Made by a program: the position numbers and the translations under genes. A stretch of DNA of 64,000 bases from Streptomyces collinus. GTDB lineage: Bacteria > Actinomycetota > Actinomycetes > Streptomycetales > Streptomycetaceae. The DNA lies in contig NZ_CP133771.1 of NCBI RefSeq assembly GCF_031348265.1, positions 8,680,001 through 8,744,000 on the forward strand, read 5' to 3'. The notes under the pieces are model-generated. The model saw only the letters and a program-made list of their open reading frames with translations. It did not search any database and was not told the DNA's origin. This document shows, one piece after another, positions 39,999-48,607 of this stretch (positions are counted from its first letter, which is position 1; each line of letters begins with the position of its first letter).

Positions 39999-40576
39999 CG
40001 TGGTCTCTCTTCCGAGGCGACGGAGCCCGGCGGCGTCCGGGCACCCGGCCTCCCCTCGTACGGCAGGTCTCCTCTCCCGGTTCCCATATCGCGCCCTTCG
40101 AGTCACCCCAGCGCCTGCGGGTCCCGCGGGATCGCGCCTGCGAGAGGGGCGGGCCGGCCACGAGGCGACTGACGGGACTGAGCTGACTGAGGGGACTGGA
40201 GGGACTGAGCGACTGAGGCGGCTGGGGGCGGCGGTCGCTCAGCCGTGTGCCCGAGGCAGGCTGCCCCCGCTTCGCGCTCGCGAGCACGTCCGCATGCACG
40301 TCCTCGGACCACCCGTTACCGTGAACCAGGGACAGAGCGCAGCTTCCGCGTCGCGTAGCCGGCTCGCCGGGCGCCCCGGTCCCCGTGGCAACTCGACCCG
40401 GTGTCGGCCGCCGCCGCATCACGGCTGCGCCGGTGGCAGCGCTCCCGCAGCGGACCAGAAGACCTCGCCGCTCGACGTTCGAGACGGCACTGAGCCGAGC
40501 CCGTTCCAGGTGGCGAATGCAGGTGGTGTCCGTGAATCGGATGGCGTCGTCGGGTATCCCCGGAGGTGGCGCGCGG
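39999..40576. other. Intergenic region with repeats, no supported gene
   Basis: No conserved coding frame is seen. It contains the SRPBCC promoter side and the GACTGAG-type direct repeats at 40167-40231. Confidence 0.45.
40167..40231. repeat. Degenerate direct repeats of GGACTGAG
   Basis: About seven copies of an 8-9 bp unit around the core GACTG (for example GGACTGAG, GACTGAG, GGACTGG) stand in a row with variable spacing. The array lies 170-230 bp upstream of the SRPBCC gene. It might be slippage-derived or a multi-site regulator target. Confidence 0.55.
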
Positions 40577-40702
40577 CTCGTCACACCGGGTGACCTGCTG
40601 CGCCATACGAGCGGCATCGCGGACTACCAGGACCTTCTGGAGGCTGAGGACGTCGAGCTGATCTATCCGGCAGGCCGGCTGCTGGACGTCCGGACCAAGT
40701 GA
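40577..40702 (+). pseudogene. N-terminal scrap of a beta-lactamase-like serine hydrolase
   Basis: The reading VTPGDLLRHTSGIADYQDLL matches the segment just after the SxxK motif in secreted serine hydrolases (VRDLLRHTSGL...). The SxxK part and everything downstream are missing; the frame ends at TGA 40700-40702, whose last base is the A of the next ATG. It is a remnant and probably untranslated. Confidence 0.6.
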
Positions 40703-41598
40703 TGGGTCAGGGTCGTCCGACACCTGCCGCCTCGCCTCGCCCGCGACGCACCGGGCGGTCCATCCTGCCCGTGCTCATCCCCATCGCAGGTCTGATCGTG
40801 GTGGCGGTGGCCGTCGGCTCGTGGCTGCAGTTCACCGAGCGGCAGGCGGTCGACGTGGTGCACACCGTCGGCTCCTCGGCCGCCGACCGGGTGGATGTGG
40901 AGGCCGTCGTCCAGAGCGTCGACGCCGCGAACAGAGAGCTGGTACTGCGGGTCTGGGTGACCCCGCGCGGGGCCCTCGGCGAGGCGGGCGGGGCGGCCCC
41001 GGTGGCCGATCTCAGCCTCCAGACCTCGGGGTCGACCCTCAGCGACCTGACGTTCACGGCGCACGAGCGGCTCTCGACGAAGGACGTGCAGGTCGCGCTC
41101 ACCGGCGGATCGATCAGTGACTACCCGTTCGACACCTACGAGACCGACATCGCGTTCCGGGCGGAGATGGGCGGCGAGCAGGTGCCGGTACGGATGCTGT
41201 TCTCCAACAACGACACGCTCTTCTCGGTCTCCGCCGAATCCGCGCCCTCCCGGCAGGAGGCCGTGGCGGCGGTGGGGCTGTCGAGATCGGGCAGCCTGCT
41301 CGTCTTCGCGGTCTTCATGATGGTGGTGATGTGGGCGCTGGCGGCGTCCGTGCTCATCGGCGCCTGGTACCTGACGACCAGCAGCGAGGGCCTGGTCTGG
41401 CCAGGTCTCGCCTGGATGGCCGCCACCCTGTTCGCCCTCGCCGCGTTCCGCAACACCGCCCCCGGCACACCCCCGATCGGCTGCGTGCTGGACTGGTTCG
41501 CTTTCCTGTGGGCCGAGTCCATCATCGCCCTCTGCCTGGTCACCGTGGTCGTCACCGGCGCCGACAAGGCCCTTCACCAGGCCGCGCCGCCCCCGTAG
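40702..41598 (+). CDS. DUF4436 membrane protein
   Basis: 298 residues. One membrane helix near the N-terminus (ILPVLIPIAGLIVVAVAVGS), an extracytoplasmic domain of about 150 residues containing SDYPFDTYETDIAF, then three or four membrane helices (LVFAVFMMVVMWALAASVLI, GLAWMAATLFALAAF, AFLWAESIIALCLVTVVV). FDTY and the region NTAPGTPPIGCVLDWFAFLW are characteristic of DUF4436. No function is known. ATG 40702 is preferred over the GTG one codon before it. Confidence 0.88.
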   Translation: MGQGRPTPAASPRPRRTGRSILPVLIPIAGLIVVAVAVGSWLQFTERQAVDVVHTVGSSAADRVDVEAVVQSVDAANRELVLRVWVTPRGALGEAGGAAPVADLSLQTSGSTLSDLTFTAHERLSTKDVQVALTGGSISDYPFDTYETDIAFRAEMGGEQVPVRMLFSNNDTLFSVSAESAPSRQEAVAAVGLSRSGSLLVFAVFMMVVMWALAASVLIGAWYLTTSSEGLVWPGLAWMAATLFALAAFRNTAPGTPPIGCVLDWFAFLWAESIIALCLVTVVVTGADKALHQAAPPP

Positions 41599-42625
41599 TG
41601 CTCTGCCGCACCGGGCCGGCCCCGCCCGCGGTCGGACGGGCACGGGTAGAGGTCGACGGCGTCCTGCACGCCGGCGTCGACTCCCCGGCGCTCCACGCGC
41701 CGTCGGCTCCGACCAGGAAGGTCGCCGGGTCAGCGCAGGAAGTCCAGCACCGCCTTGCCCAATCCTCCGGCGCCTCTTCGGGCAGGAAGTGGCCGGCCCC
41801 GGGGATGACAAGGCCGGTGACGTCCGTCGCCACCAGGCGCATGGTCTCCTCCGGCATGGTGCCGGTGCTGTGCTGACCGCCTATGGCCAGGACGGGGATG
41901 GACAGCGGTCCCTCGTCGCGCCAGCGCAGGATCTGCTCGGCGGAGGTGTCGAGGGTCCGGTAGTACCCGAAACTGGCGTGCAGGGCGGCCGGGTCGCGCA
42001 GCTGGTCGACGTAGACGTCGATGGCCTGCTGCGGGATGGCGCCCGGGGCGGCGGTCTTGGACGTGAGGTTGTAGCCGAAGTAGATCTCCTCGCGGCCGGC
42101 GACCATGCGCTCGTTGATGTCCGCGAGGCGGTTGAAGGCGAAGTGCCACAGGAACTCGTTGGTGGCCGGGTCCGACAGCAGCGGCGGGGACGGCGAGAGA
42201 CCGGGAAGGATCGACTCGGCGCCGACGAGGCCGGTGACGCGCTCCCGGTGGCTCGCCGCCAGGGCGTAGCCGACCAGCATGCCGAGGTCGTAGCCGACGA
42301 CGGCGAAGCGGTCGTGGCCCAGCGCGGTCATCAGGGCGGCCATGTCGTCGGCGAGGGCGGCCGCATCGTAGCCGGTGGCGGGCTTGTCGCTGGCATCCAT
42401 GCCGCGCAGGTCGGCGGCGACGACGGTGAAGCGCTCGGCGAGGGCGGGCATGATCAGCCGCCAGCTGTACCAGAACTGGGGCCAGCCGGGCAGGAGCAGC
42501 AGCGGCGGCCCGTCGCCGCCGCTGACCGTGTGCAGGGTCAGTTCGCAGGTTTCGACGGTGTGGCTGGTGAACGTGCCGGTGAACCCGGCGGGCAGATCCG
42601 GCACGTCGGTGACGGTGAACGTCAT
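41552..42625 (-). CDS. Epoxide-hydrolase-like alpha/beta hydrolase with frameshifted C-terminus
   Basis: The core resembles epoxide hydrolases and haloalkane dehalogenases: LPGWPQFWYSWRLIMP (usual first residue His, here Pro), nucleophile Asp in VVGYDLGMLVGYA, and catalytic His in IPGAGHFLPEEAP. AGGAGG lies 7 nt before ATG 42625. Near 41760 the frame slips: as read it continues DWARRCWTSCADP for 50-odd unconserved residues and runs 47 bp into the DUF4436 gene, whereas the next frame gives GLGKAVLDFLR and a stop at 41730, the normal family end. One lost base (or a sequencing error) explains it. The enzyme may still fold, as only the last helix is affected. It is divergent from a TetR gene. Confidence 0.8.
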   Translation of the reverse strand: MTFTVTDVPDLPAGFTGTFTSHTVETCELTLHTVSGGDGPPLLLLPGWPQFWYSWRLIMPALAERFTVVAADLRGMDASDKPATGYDAAALADDMAALMTALGHDRFAVVGYDLGMLVGYALAASHRERVTGLVGAESILPGLSPSPPLLSDPATNEFLWHFAFNRLADINERMVAGREEIYFGYNLTSKTAAPGAIPQQAIDVYVDQLRDPAALHASFGYYRTLDTSAEQILRWRDEGPLSIPVLAIGGQHSTGTMPEETMRLVATDVTGLVIPGAGHFLPEEAPEDWARRCWTSCADPATFLVGADGAWSAGESTPACRTPSTSTRARPTAGGAGPVRQSTTGAARPGEGPCRRR

Positions 42626-42663
42626 GGTCATTCCTCCTGGTGACGCGAGGCGGCCCAACAAAG

Positions 42664-42678
42664 CGGATGATGTATCCC
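42664..42678. promoter_or_regulatory. CGGAT-N5-ATCC site 1, candidate TetR operator
   Basis: CGGAT (42664-42668) and ATCCC (42674-42678) form an inverted repeat with a 5-bp spacer and one end mismatch. It lies in the hydrolase/TetR divergent promoter. A second copy is centred 33 bp away. Confidence 0.5.
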
Positions 42679-42696
42679 TTTCGCCGCAGCAGAAAC

Positions 42697-42711
42697 CGGA
42701 TCGCCTATCCG
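42697..42711. promoter_or_regulatory. CGGAT-N5-ATCCG site 2, candidate TetR operator
   Basis: A perfect inverted repeat, CGGATCGCCTATCCG, 15 bp upstream of the TetR ATG. The 33-bp centre-to-centre distance to site 1 is about three helical turns, which places both on one DNA face. Confidence 0.6.
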
Positions 42712-42725
42712 TTTATGCTGTCCGT

Positions 42726-43292
42726 ATGACCAGTGCACCGATGCGGAAGGACGCTGCCCGTAACCGGCAGCGCATCGTCGACGTCGCCCGGCAGCTCGTC
42801 GACGAGGGCACTCCGTTGCAGCTCAATGATGTCGCCCGCCGTGTCGGGGTAGGGGTGGCCACCGTCTACCGGCACTTCCCGACGCCGGAAGCCCTGATGG
42901 AGACCGTGGCGGCCCCGGGCCTGGAGGCGCTGGTCGCCCGCGCGGAACGGGCGCTGACCGAGGAAGACCCCTGGAACGCCCTGGCCGACTTCCTCGACGT
43001 CACGCTGGAGGCGCAGCTGACCGACCCCTCGCTCACCATCGTGCGCGCAGCCCCGGATCGTGTCCTGCCCCGCACCGAGGAACTGACCGCGACGCTGGAC
43101 TCGCTCGCCGGCCAGTTGCTCGATCGCGCCCGCGCGGCAGGTGCCGTACGCGGCGTGGTCACCTGGGACGACCTGCTGCCGCTCATGTGCGGGCTCGCCT
43201 TCGCCGCCCAAGTCCATGCCGACGACGACGAGACGCGTCGGGAGACCGGCCGCCGCTACTTGGGAGTGATGCTGCGGGGGCTGCGCGGCTGA
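42726..43292 (+). CDS. TetR family transcriptional regulator
   Basis: 188 residues. HTH at about residues 10-55 (RNRQRIVDVARQLVDEG, LNDVARRVGVGVATVYRHFP). The C-terminal domain is of the TetR_C_33 sort often seen in Streptomyces (GLEALVARAERALTEEDPW, LLPLMCGLAFAAQ). It is divergent from the epoxide-hydrolase-like gene, and the paired CGGAT sites between them suggest it represses that gene and itself. Confidence 0.92.
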   Translation: MTSAPMRKDAARNRQRIVDVARQLVDEGTPLQLNDVARRVGVGVATVYRHFPTPEALMETVAAPGLEALVARAERALTEEDPWNALADFLDVTLEAQLTDPSLTIVRAAPDRVLPRTEELTATLDSLAGQLLDRARAAGAVRGVVTWDDLLPLMCGLAFAAQVHADDDETRRETGRRYLGVMLRGLRG

Positions 43293-43389
43293 GCCCCCGC
43301 CTGTCCCGGCTTCTGCATGCCGGCCCCCGGCGTCGTCTCCGTGGCCGCTCTCGCCCGCGGCTACTTGTCGGCCTCCGTGACCCTATTCC

Positions 43390-43473
43390 TTCGTCGGGTT
43401 CGAGACCTCGGTGAACGTCGCCGAGGAGACCCGCGACCCGCGGCGCTCCTGTCCGCGCACCCTCTTCGGCGCC
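43390..43473 (+). pseudogene. Remnant of an APC-family amino acid permease
   Basis: A 28-codon run reads FVGFETSVNVAEETRDPRRS then CPRTLFGAL, the diagnostic cytoplasmic loop of APC permeases (FVGFE...AEE..DPRRS.PR). Membrane segments on both sides are gone. It is a short isolated scrap. Confidence 0.65.
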
Positions 43474-43519
43474 CTCGCGGATAGAACGCTGAGGCCGTGC
43501 CGGATCCCGGTCGTGGGCG

Positions 43520-44842
43520 TCAGTGCAGCGGCTTGTCCAGGACCGCCTTGCGGTGGCTGAAGGTCTCGATGGAGTAGCGGCCGTGGTAGTTGCCCATGCC
43601 GCTCTCTCCCACTCCGCCGAACGGCAGGTCGGAGACGGTGAGATGAGCGAGCGGCAGGCCGTGGCCCAGGCCGCCCGAGGAGGTCTCGGCGGCGAACCGG
43701 CGCCGCGTCCCGTCGGACTCGGTGAAGACGTACAGGGCGAGCGGCTTGTCCCGGTCGTTGATGAAGGCGATCGCCTCGTCGAGGTCGGGGACGGTGACGA
43801 TCGGGAGGATGGGGCCGAAGATCTCTTCGCGCATGACGGGCGCATCGGGGGAGACGTCGGCCAGGACGGTGGGCGCGAGATACTTCGCCGCGCGGTCGCC
43901 GGTGCCGCCCACTACGGTGCGGCCGGAGTCGAGCAGGCCGGTGAGCCGGTCGAAGTGCCGTTCATTGATGATCCGCCCGTACTCGCCGGAGGCTGCCGGG
44001 TCGCTGCCGTACAGCGCGTTCACGGCGTTCGCGAGCAGCGGTTCGAGAGCCGCCGCTGTCTCCGGATCGGTCAGGACGTAGTCGGGGGCGACGCAGGTCT
44101 GTCCGGCGTTGAGGAACTTGCCGCGGGTCAGCCGGTCCGCGACGACGGCCAGGTCGGTGTCGCGGTCGACGAACACCGGTGACTTGCCGCCGAGTTCGAG
44201 GGTGACCGGGGTGAGGTGCTCGGCGGCGGCCCGCAGCACGATACGGCCGACCGTGCTGTTGCCGGTGTAGAAGATGTGGTCGAAATGCTCGGCCAGCAGG
44301 GCCGTGGTCTCGGGAACCCCGCCCTCCACCACGGCGACCGCATCGGTGTCGAGGTACGCCGGCAGCAGCCGGGCCAGGACGGCGGATGTGGCGGGGGCCA
44401 GCTCGCTCGGCTTGGCGATCACCGCATTGCCGGAGGCCAGGGCCCCGACCACGGGGGTGAGCAGAAGTTGGGCCGGGTAGTTCCAGGGCGCGATGACGAG
44501 GACGACGCCGAGGGGATCGTACTGCGTCCAGACCGTCACGTCGGCGCCGAGGTGAGCCGGGGCCGGGGCGGGCTCCGGGCGCAGCCAGTCGGCGAGATGG
44601 TCAAGGGTGTGGTCGATCTCGCGCACCGTGAAGTCGATCTCGGTGCGGAAGGCCTCTGTGGCGCTCTTTCCCAGGTCGGCGTGGAGGGCGGCTGCCAGGT
44701 CCGCGCCGTTCTCGGTGAGCATGTCACGCAGCCGGCGCAGTTGGGTCATGCGCCACTCCACCGGCTTGGTCCGGCCGGTACGGAAGGTGGCGCGCAGGCG
44801 GGCGACGACGTCGGCGGGCTGCTCAGGGGCGGAGTCGTTCAC
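43520..44842 (-). CDS. Aldehyde dehydrogenase, ALDH3-like
   Basis: 440 residues, shorter than ALDH1/2 enzymes and typical of the ALDH3/coniferyl-aldehyde group. NAD(P) binding: VLVIAPWNYPAQLLLTPVVG and FYTGNSTVGRIV. General base Glu in TLELGGKSPVFV, nucleophile Cys in FLNAGQTCVAPDYVL. The C-terminal LPFGGVGESGMGNYHGRYSI is the ALDH3 hallmark. It oxidises medium-chain or aromatic aldehydes to acids. GTG 44842 is preceded by GAGGTACCT. The next gene upstream is divergent. Confidence 0.95.
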   Translation of the reverse strand: MNDSAPEQPADVVARLRATFRTGRTKPVEWRMTQLRRLRDMLTENGADLAAALHADLGKSATEAFRTEIDFTVREIDHTLDHLADWLRPEPAPAPAHLGADVTVWTQYDPLGVVLVIAPWNYPAQLLLTPVVGALASGNAVIAKPSELAPATSAVLARLLPAYLDTDAVAVVEGGVPETTALLAEHFDHIFYTGNSTVGRIVLRAAAEHLTPVTLELGGKSPVFVDRDTDLAVVADRLTRGKFLNAGQTCVAPDYVLTDPETAAALEPLLANAVNALYGSDPAASGEYGRIINERHFDRLTGLLDSGRTVVGGTGDRAAKYLAPTVLADVSPDAPVMREEIFGPILPIVTVPDLDEAIAFINDRDKPLALYVFTESDGTRRRFAAETSSGGLGHGLPLAHLTVSDLPFGGVGESGMGNYHGRYSIETFSHRKAVLDKPLH

Positions 44843-45179
44843 AGGTACCTCACAGGCTCACAGTCAGATGTATATGCCAACCTTCTGCCCGCGCTCCTGC
44901 ATTCCATCGTTTCCGCACTGCATCCGTGCCGTGTGTCACAGCGGGTCGCGCCCCCGGCCGCCGTTGGAGACAAGCGCGCAGACGGTGCAGGCAGGTGCAG
45001 GGAGGGGAAGCGGGCAGCTGCCGGTTTCGGCGCCATGACGAGCCGTGCATGGCGCCGGCTGACGGCGGGCCGCGTGATGGCTGCGAGCCGATGCGGCTGG
45101 TAATGCCGGCTGCCGGCGCCGCATGCGGTACTCGGCATGACAAGCTGTGCCTTCCAACGCCCGAGCCCAGGAGGTCACC
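44843..45179. other. Divergent promoter region of ALDH and DUF5302 genes
   Basis: No gene is supported. It contains a hairpin, CGGCGCCATG (45028-45037) pairing perfectly with CATGGCGCCG (45048-45057) around a 10-nt loop. Confidence 0.5.
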
Positions 45180-45422
45180 ATGGCCGCAGAGTCTCCATCA
45201 CCCGAAGGTTCGGAGTCGGCTGACGCCGAGAGCCCTGCCCTCACGCCCGACGCTGACGGTCAATACGATCTGAAGCGCAAGTTCCGGGAAGCTCTGGCCC
45301 GCAAGCGCGGTATGCAGGCGGATGCCGCCGACCTCGCTGCGAATCCTCACGCGTCGAAGATCCGCGGCGCGCACGGCCCGGCTGCCAACCAGCGGTCGTT
45401 CCGGCGGAAGAGCGGTGGCTGA
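45180..45422 (+). CDS. DUF5302 family small protein
   Basis: 80 residues, highly charged and without hydrophobic segments. The conserved block is DLKRKFREALARKRG ... HASKIRGAHGPAANQRSFRRKSG, which marks the DUF5302 family of actinobacteria. A perfect AGGAGG lies 6 nt before ATG 45180, so it should be well translated. The basic C-terminus might bind nucleic acid; the role is unknown. Confidence 0.9.
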   Translation: MAAESPSPEGSESADAESPALTPDADGQYDLKRKFREALARKRGMQADAADLAANPHASKIRGAHGPAANQRSFRRKSGG

Positions 45423-45628
45423 GCCTGTAGCGGCCGCTGGATGAGACTCGGCAGGACACGGCCCGGCGATCATGCCGATGATATGGGCCGTGCCCTGCCG
45501 GATGACAAGGGTGCCGCTTTCAGCCGTTCCCACGCTCCTCCCGGGCCCTCACATGGGGTACGGGAGGCATGCGCGGCATGCGGCCCGGGTCGGGTCACCC
45601 CGACTACGGGCCTGCGAGCGGCGTTCGG

Positions 45629-46126
45629 TCAGAGAGCGCCGCAGTCGGCGATGGTGATGGTCGCCGAGGTGCGGCCGGACCGTGAGCCGTAGCTCTCGAT
45701 CTTCCGTACGAGCTCCATGCTGCTCTCGTCGGCGACCTCACCGAACACGACGTGCTTGCCGTCAAGCCACGACGTCACGATCGTGGTGATGAAGAACTGC
45801 GAGCCGTTCGTGTTCGGGCCGGCGTTGGCCATGGAGAGCTGGCCGGGCTTGGTGTGCTTGAGCGTGAAGTTCTCGTCGGCGAACTTCTCGCCGTAGATGC
45901 TCTTACCGCCGGCGCCGTCGCCACGGGTGAAGTCGCCGCCCTGGAGCATGAACTCCGGGATGACGCGGTGGAAGGACGAGCCCTTGTAGCCGAAGCCCTT
46001 CTCTCCGGTCGCCAGCGCGCGGAAGTTCTCCACGGTCTTGGGGGCGACGTCGTCGAACAGGTTCATGTTGATCCGGCCGGCGGGAACGTCGTCGATGGTG
46101 ATGTCAAAGAAGACCTTGATAGTCAT
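45629..46126 (-). CDS. Cyclophilin-type peptidyl-prolyl cis-trans isomerase
   Basis: 165 residues, a complete single-domain cyclophilin. The active-site pattern is present: FHRVIPEFMLQGGDFTRGDG (Arg, Phe, Gln), QLSMANAGPNTNGSQFFIT and WLDGKHVVFGEV. No signal peptide, so it acts in the cytoplasm. A GATGGGGGC ribosome site precedes ATG 46126. Confidence 0.96.
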   Translation of the reverse strand: MTIKVFFDITIDDVPAGRINMNLFDDVAPKTVENFRALATGEKGFGYKGSSFHRVIPEFMLQGGDFTRGDGAGGKSIYGEKFADENFTLKHTKPGQLSMANAGPNTNGSQFFITTIVTSWLDGKHVVFGEVADESSMELVRKIESYGSRSGRTSATITIADCGAL

Positions 46127-46220
46127 GCCCCCATCTTGACACCTGGCGCCCACTGGGCTGGCCCGGGCCCCTCCGCGGGCTTACAGACCCTGCGGCTGCC
46201 TGGACTTCTCGCGACCGATG

Positions 46221-46304
46221 GGTCGGCATGATCACCCGGCAGTTCGGGGCCCGGGCGAGGATCCGGCGGGCGGCTTCCCGGCCATCCATGTCCGGCACGC
46301 GATC
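46221..46304 (-). pseudogene. Remnant of a response-regulator receiver domain
   Basis: The minus strand reads DRVPDMDGREAARRILARAP then NCRVIMPT, the loop after the phospho-Asp and the next strand of NarL-type receivers (MPDMDGxEA...). Nothing before or after belongs to the family. Confidence 0.55.
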
Positions 46305-46402
46305 GGCCGCACTCTGCGGCCAGTCATGGATCAGCCGTATGAACAACGCTTCAGGCCAATGCAGCCAGGGCCTCATCTGAAGTGGATCACCACGGCTAGG
46401 CT

Positions 46403-47131
46403 GTGACAGTGGTCAACTCCGTTATAGGTCCTGACGAGCTGGTGCCCAGGGTCTCGCAAGCGCATGCCCGGGTGCTTGAACTGGCCGATCAGCTCGACGG
46501 CCGGCAGAAGGACGCAGCGTCCGCCCTGCCCGGCTGGAGTCGTGGGCATGTCCTCCAGCACCTCGCCGACAATGCTCGTGCCTTCGAGCGGCAGGCACTG
46601 GCTGCTCTGCGCGGTGAGCTCAAGGACATGTATGACGGCGGTCAGGGGGAGCGAGACCGATCCATCGAGCGTGGCGCCGCCCGGCCCTTGGCCGAGCTGC
46701 GTGAGGACCTGATTCTGGCCCAGCGGGCGCTGGAGGACTCGTGGAGCCGGCTGACGGCAGCGGACTGGCGACGCCCGGTCCGATTCCGGCATGCCACGGT
46801 GCTGGATACCGCACTGGCACGATGGCGAGAGACGGAAATCCATGCCGTCGACCTGGCGCTCGACCACCGCCCCCGCGACTGGTCGCTCGCCTTCGCCCTC
46901 CACGCACTGGACTTCCTGTCGGACCGCGCCCCAGCCGGCGTTCGGCTGGTCTTGCGGGCCGTCGACGACGGGTTCACCCGAACCCTGGGGAGCGGGACGG
47001 CAGTCGAGGTCACTGGAGCAGTGCGTGACCTTGCGGCCTGGATGGCCGGCCGCAGCCTCGACGGTCACCTGAGCACGACGGCCCCTCAGTTGCCGCAACT
47101 TGGTCCGTGGCCGCCGGACCCCGCAGACTGA
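46403..47131 (+). CDS. Maleylpyruvate isomerase family mycothiol-dependent enzyme
   Basis: 242 residues. DinB-like four-helix bundle with the metal-binding histidine in GWSRGHVLQHLADNARAFER and further His in RETEIHAVDLALDH. The C-terminal MDMPI domain is represented by DGFTRTLGSGTAVEVTGAVRDL and ends LPQLGPWPPDP. Enzymes of this group use mycothiol, the actinobacterial thiol, for isomerisation or conjugation. The GTG start at 46403 lacks a strong ribosome site. Confidence 0.88.
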   Translation: MTVVNSVIGPDELVPRVSQAHARVLELADQLDGRQKDAASALPGWSRGHVLQHLADNARAFERQALAALRGELKDMYDGGQGERDRSIERGAARPLAELREDLILAQRALEDSWSRLTAADWRRPVRFRHATVLDTALARWRETEIHAVDLALDHRPRDWSLAFALHALDFLSDRAPAGVRLVLRAVDDGFTRTLGSGTAVEVTGAVRDLAAWMAGRSLDGHLSTTAPQLPQLGPWPPDPAD

Positions 47132-47352
47132 GGTATCCGTCGGCACGGATCCTCCAGGGTGACGCGGCCCATGAGGCCATGCCCGGCCCCATGGCGAGGT
47201 GCAGCCACAGCGGCTGGGTGAACAGGTCGGCGAGCGCGCCCAAGTGGCGGCGGAATCGACGATCCGATCGTGATCAGAGAGGCGGATCCGACGGCCCCAC
47301 GATCATCCGCAGCTCCGCAAGGTGCCGCTGACGCGGAAGGCTGTACGGGGGA

Positions 47353-48399
47353 GTGCTGGCGGACCGGCTGCCGCGCGGCCCGCTGCTGGTCGGCAGCAGC
47401 GTGGTCAGCGCCGCGAGCCAGGCGGTGATCGCCGCCCTGGTCCTCACCCACAGCGCCGCCATCCCCCTGCTCATGGTGCTCGCCGCGGTCAACGGGGCGT
47501 CAAGTTCCTGCTACCAGCCCGCCGCCCAGGCTCTGCTGCCCCAGACCGTGCCGGCCGAGTCCCGCCGCGCCGCCCTCGCGCTCTCCCGGATCGCGAGCAG
47601 CAGCGCGATGATCGTGGGCGCCTCGCTGGGTGGCGTACTGGTGGCCACGATCGGCCCCGGCTGGGGCCTTGCCGTCGACGCTGCCAGCTTCGCGCTCGCC
47701 GCCGCGTCCATCGCGCTGATCCGCGTCCAGGTCGCGCCGCCCGCGCCCAGCCCAGGGCTGGTGCATGAACTGCGCATCGGCTGGCAGGAGTTCACCTCCC
47801 GAAGCTGGGTGTGGGTGATCGTGGTGGCCTTCTGCTTCCTCAACGCGGGCATCACCGCCTCGTTCACCGTCCTCGGGCCGGCCGTCGCCGACACCACCGG
47901 GATCGGCCGTAGCGGCTGGGGGCTGGTCGTCGCCGCGGGCTCGCTCGGCGCGGTCGCCGGCGGCGTACTGTCGCTGAGCTGGCGGCCCCGGCGCGCGATC
48001 CTGGTCGGCTGCGCGCTGATGGGCCTGACGGCGTCGACCCCGCTGCTGCTGGCGCTCGCCCCGTACACCTGGGCGCTGGTCGTGGCCAACTTCGTGGCGG
48101 GCGTGGGTATCGAACAGGCAGGCGTCGCCTGGTACTCGACCCTCAACGAGCAGATCCCCGAGGACCGCCTGGCCCGCGTCTACGCCTACGACGACCTCGG
48201 CTCCTTCCTCGCGCTCCCGCTCGCCCAGTTCGCCGCCGGACCCGCCGTACTTCTCCTGGGCCTGCAAGCCACCCTCTACGCGGCCGCCGCGCTCATCCTC
48301 CTCGCCACCCTCGCCATGGTCGCCGCACCCTCCGTCCGCGCCCTGGTCCCGAAGGCCGCGGAACCTCTGCCCGCCTCTGAAGATCCGGTGCCTGGCTGA
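47353..48399 (+). CDS. MFS transporter lacking its N-terminal helices
   Basis: 348 residues against about 410 in intact homologues. The frame opens at the usual loop VLADRLPRGPLLVGSSVVSA between helices 2 and 3, so the first two helices are missing. The remaining ten are intact, including LPQTVPAESRRAALALSRIA and EQIPEDRLARVYAYDDLGSF, typical of macrolide-efflux-like (MefA/EntS) proteins. A few more in-frame codons (RLYGGVLADR) precede GTG 47353, and further upstream sequence is unrelated, so this is a 5' deletion. It is probably non-functional. Confidence 0.75.
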   Translation: MLADRLPRGPLLVGSSVVSAASQAVIAALVLTHSAAIPLLMVLAAVNGASSSCYQPAAQALLPQTVPAESRRAALALSRIASSSAMIVGASLGGVLVATIGPGWGLAVDAASFALAAASIALIRVQVAPPAPSPGLVHELRIGWQEFTSRSWVWVIVVAFCFLNAGITASFTVLGPAVADTTGIGRSGWGLVVAAGSLGAVAGGVLSLSWRPRRAILVGCALMGLTASTPLLLALAPYTWALVVANFVAGVGIEQAGVAWYSTLNEQIPEDRLARVYAYDDLGSFLALPLAQFAAGPAVLLLGLQATLYAAAALILLATLAMVAAPSVRALVPKAAEPLPASEDPVPG

Positions 48400-48607
48400 G
48401 CCGGACTCCGGCACGTCCAGGTAGCAGAGCAGCCGTACACCGGGTTCGGCGGACCTCGCGGTCGTGCCGTCACATGCGGCAATCTCGACGACGGGCAGGC
48501 CCGGCTGCGCCACGTGCCCTTCTCACCGGGGATGAGTCCGGTGGGGTACGGGTGCGCACCATACGATCACTGCACACGGCACATACTTCCCCGGACAGGA
48601 TGCGCGG

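Noticed and set aside
37254..40172. A 972-codon plus-strand frame
   Set aside because: It lies opposite the FdhF/YdeP and SRPBCC genes, both of which show full family conservation.
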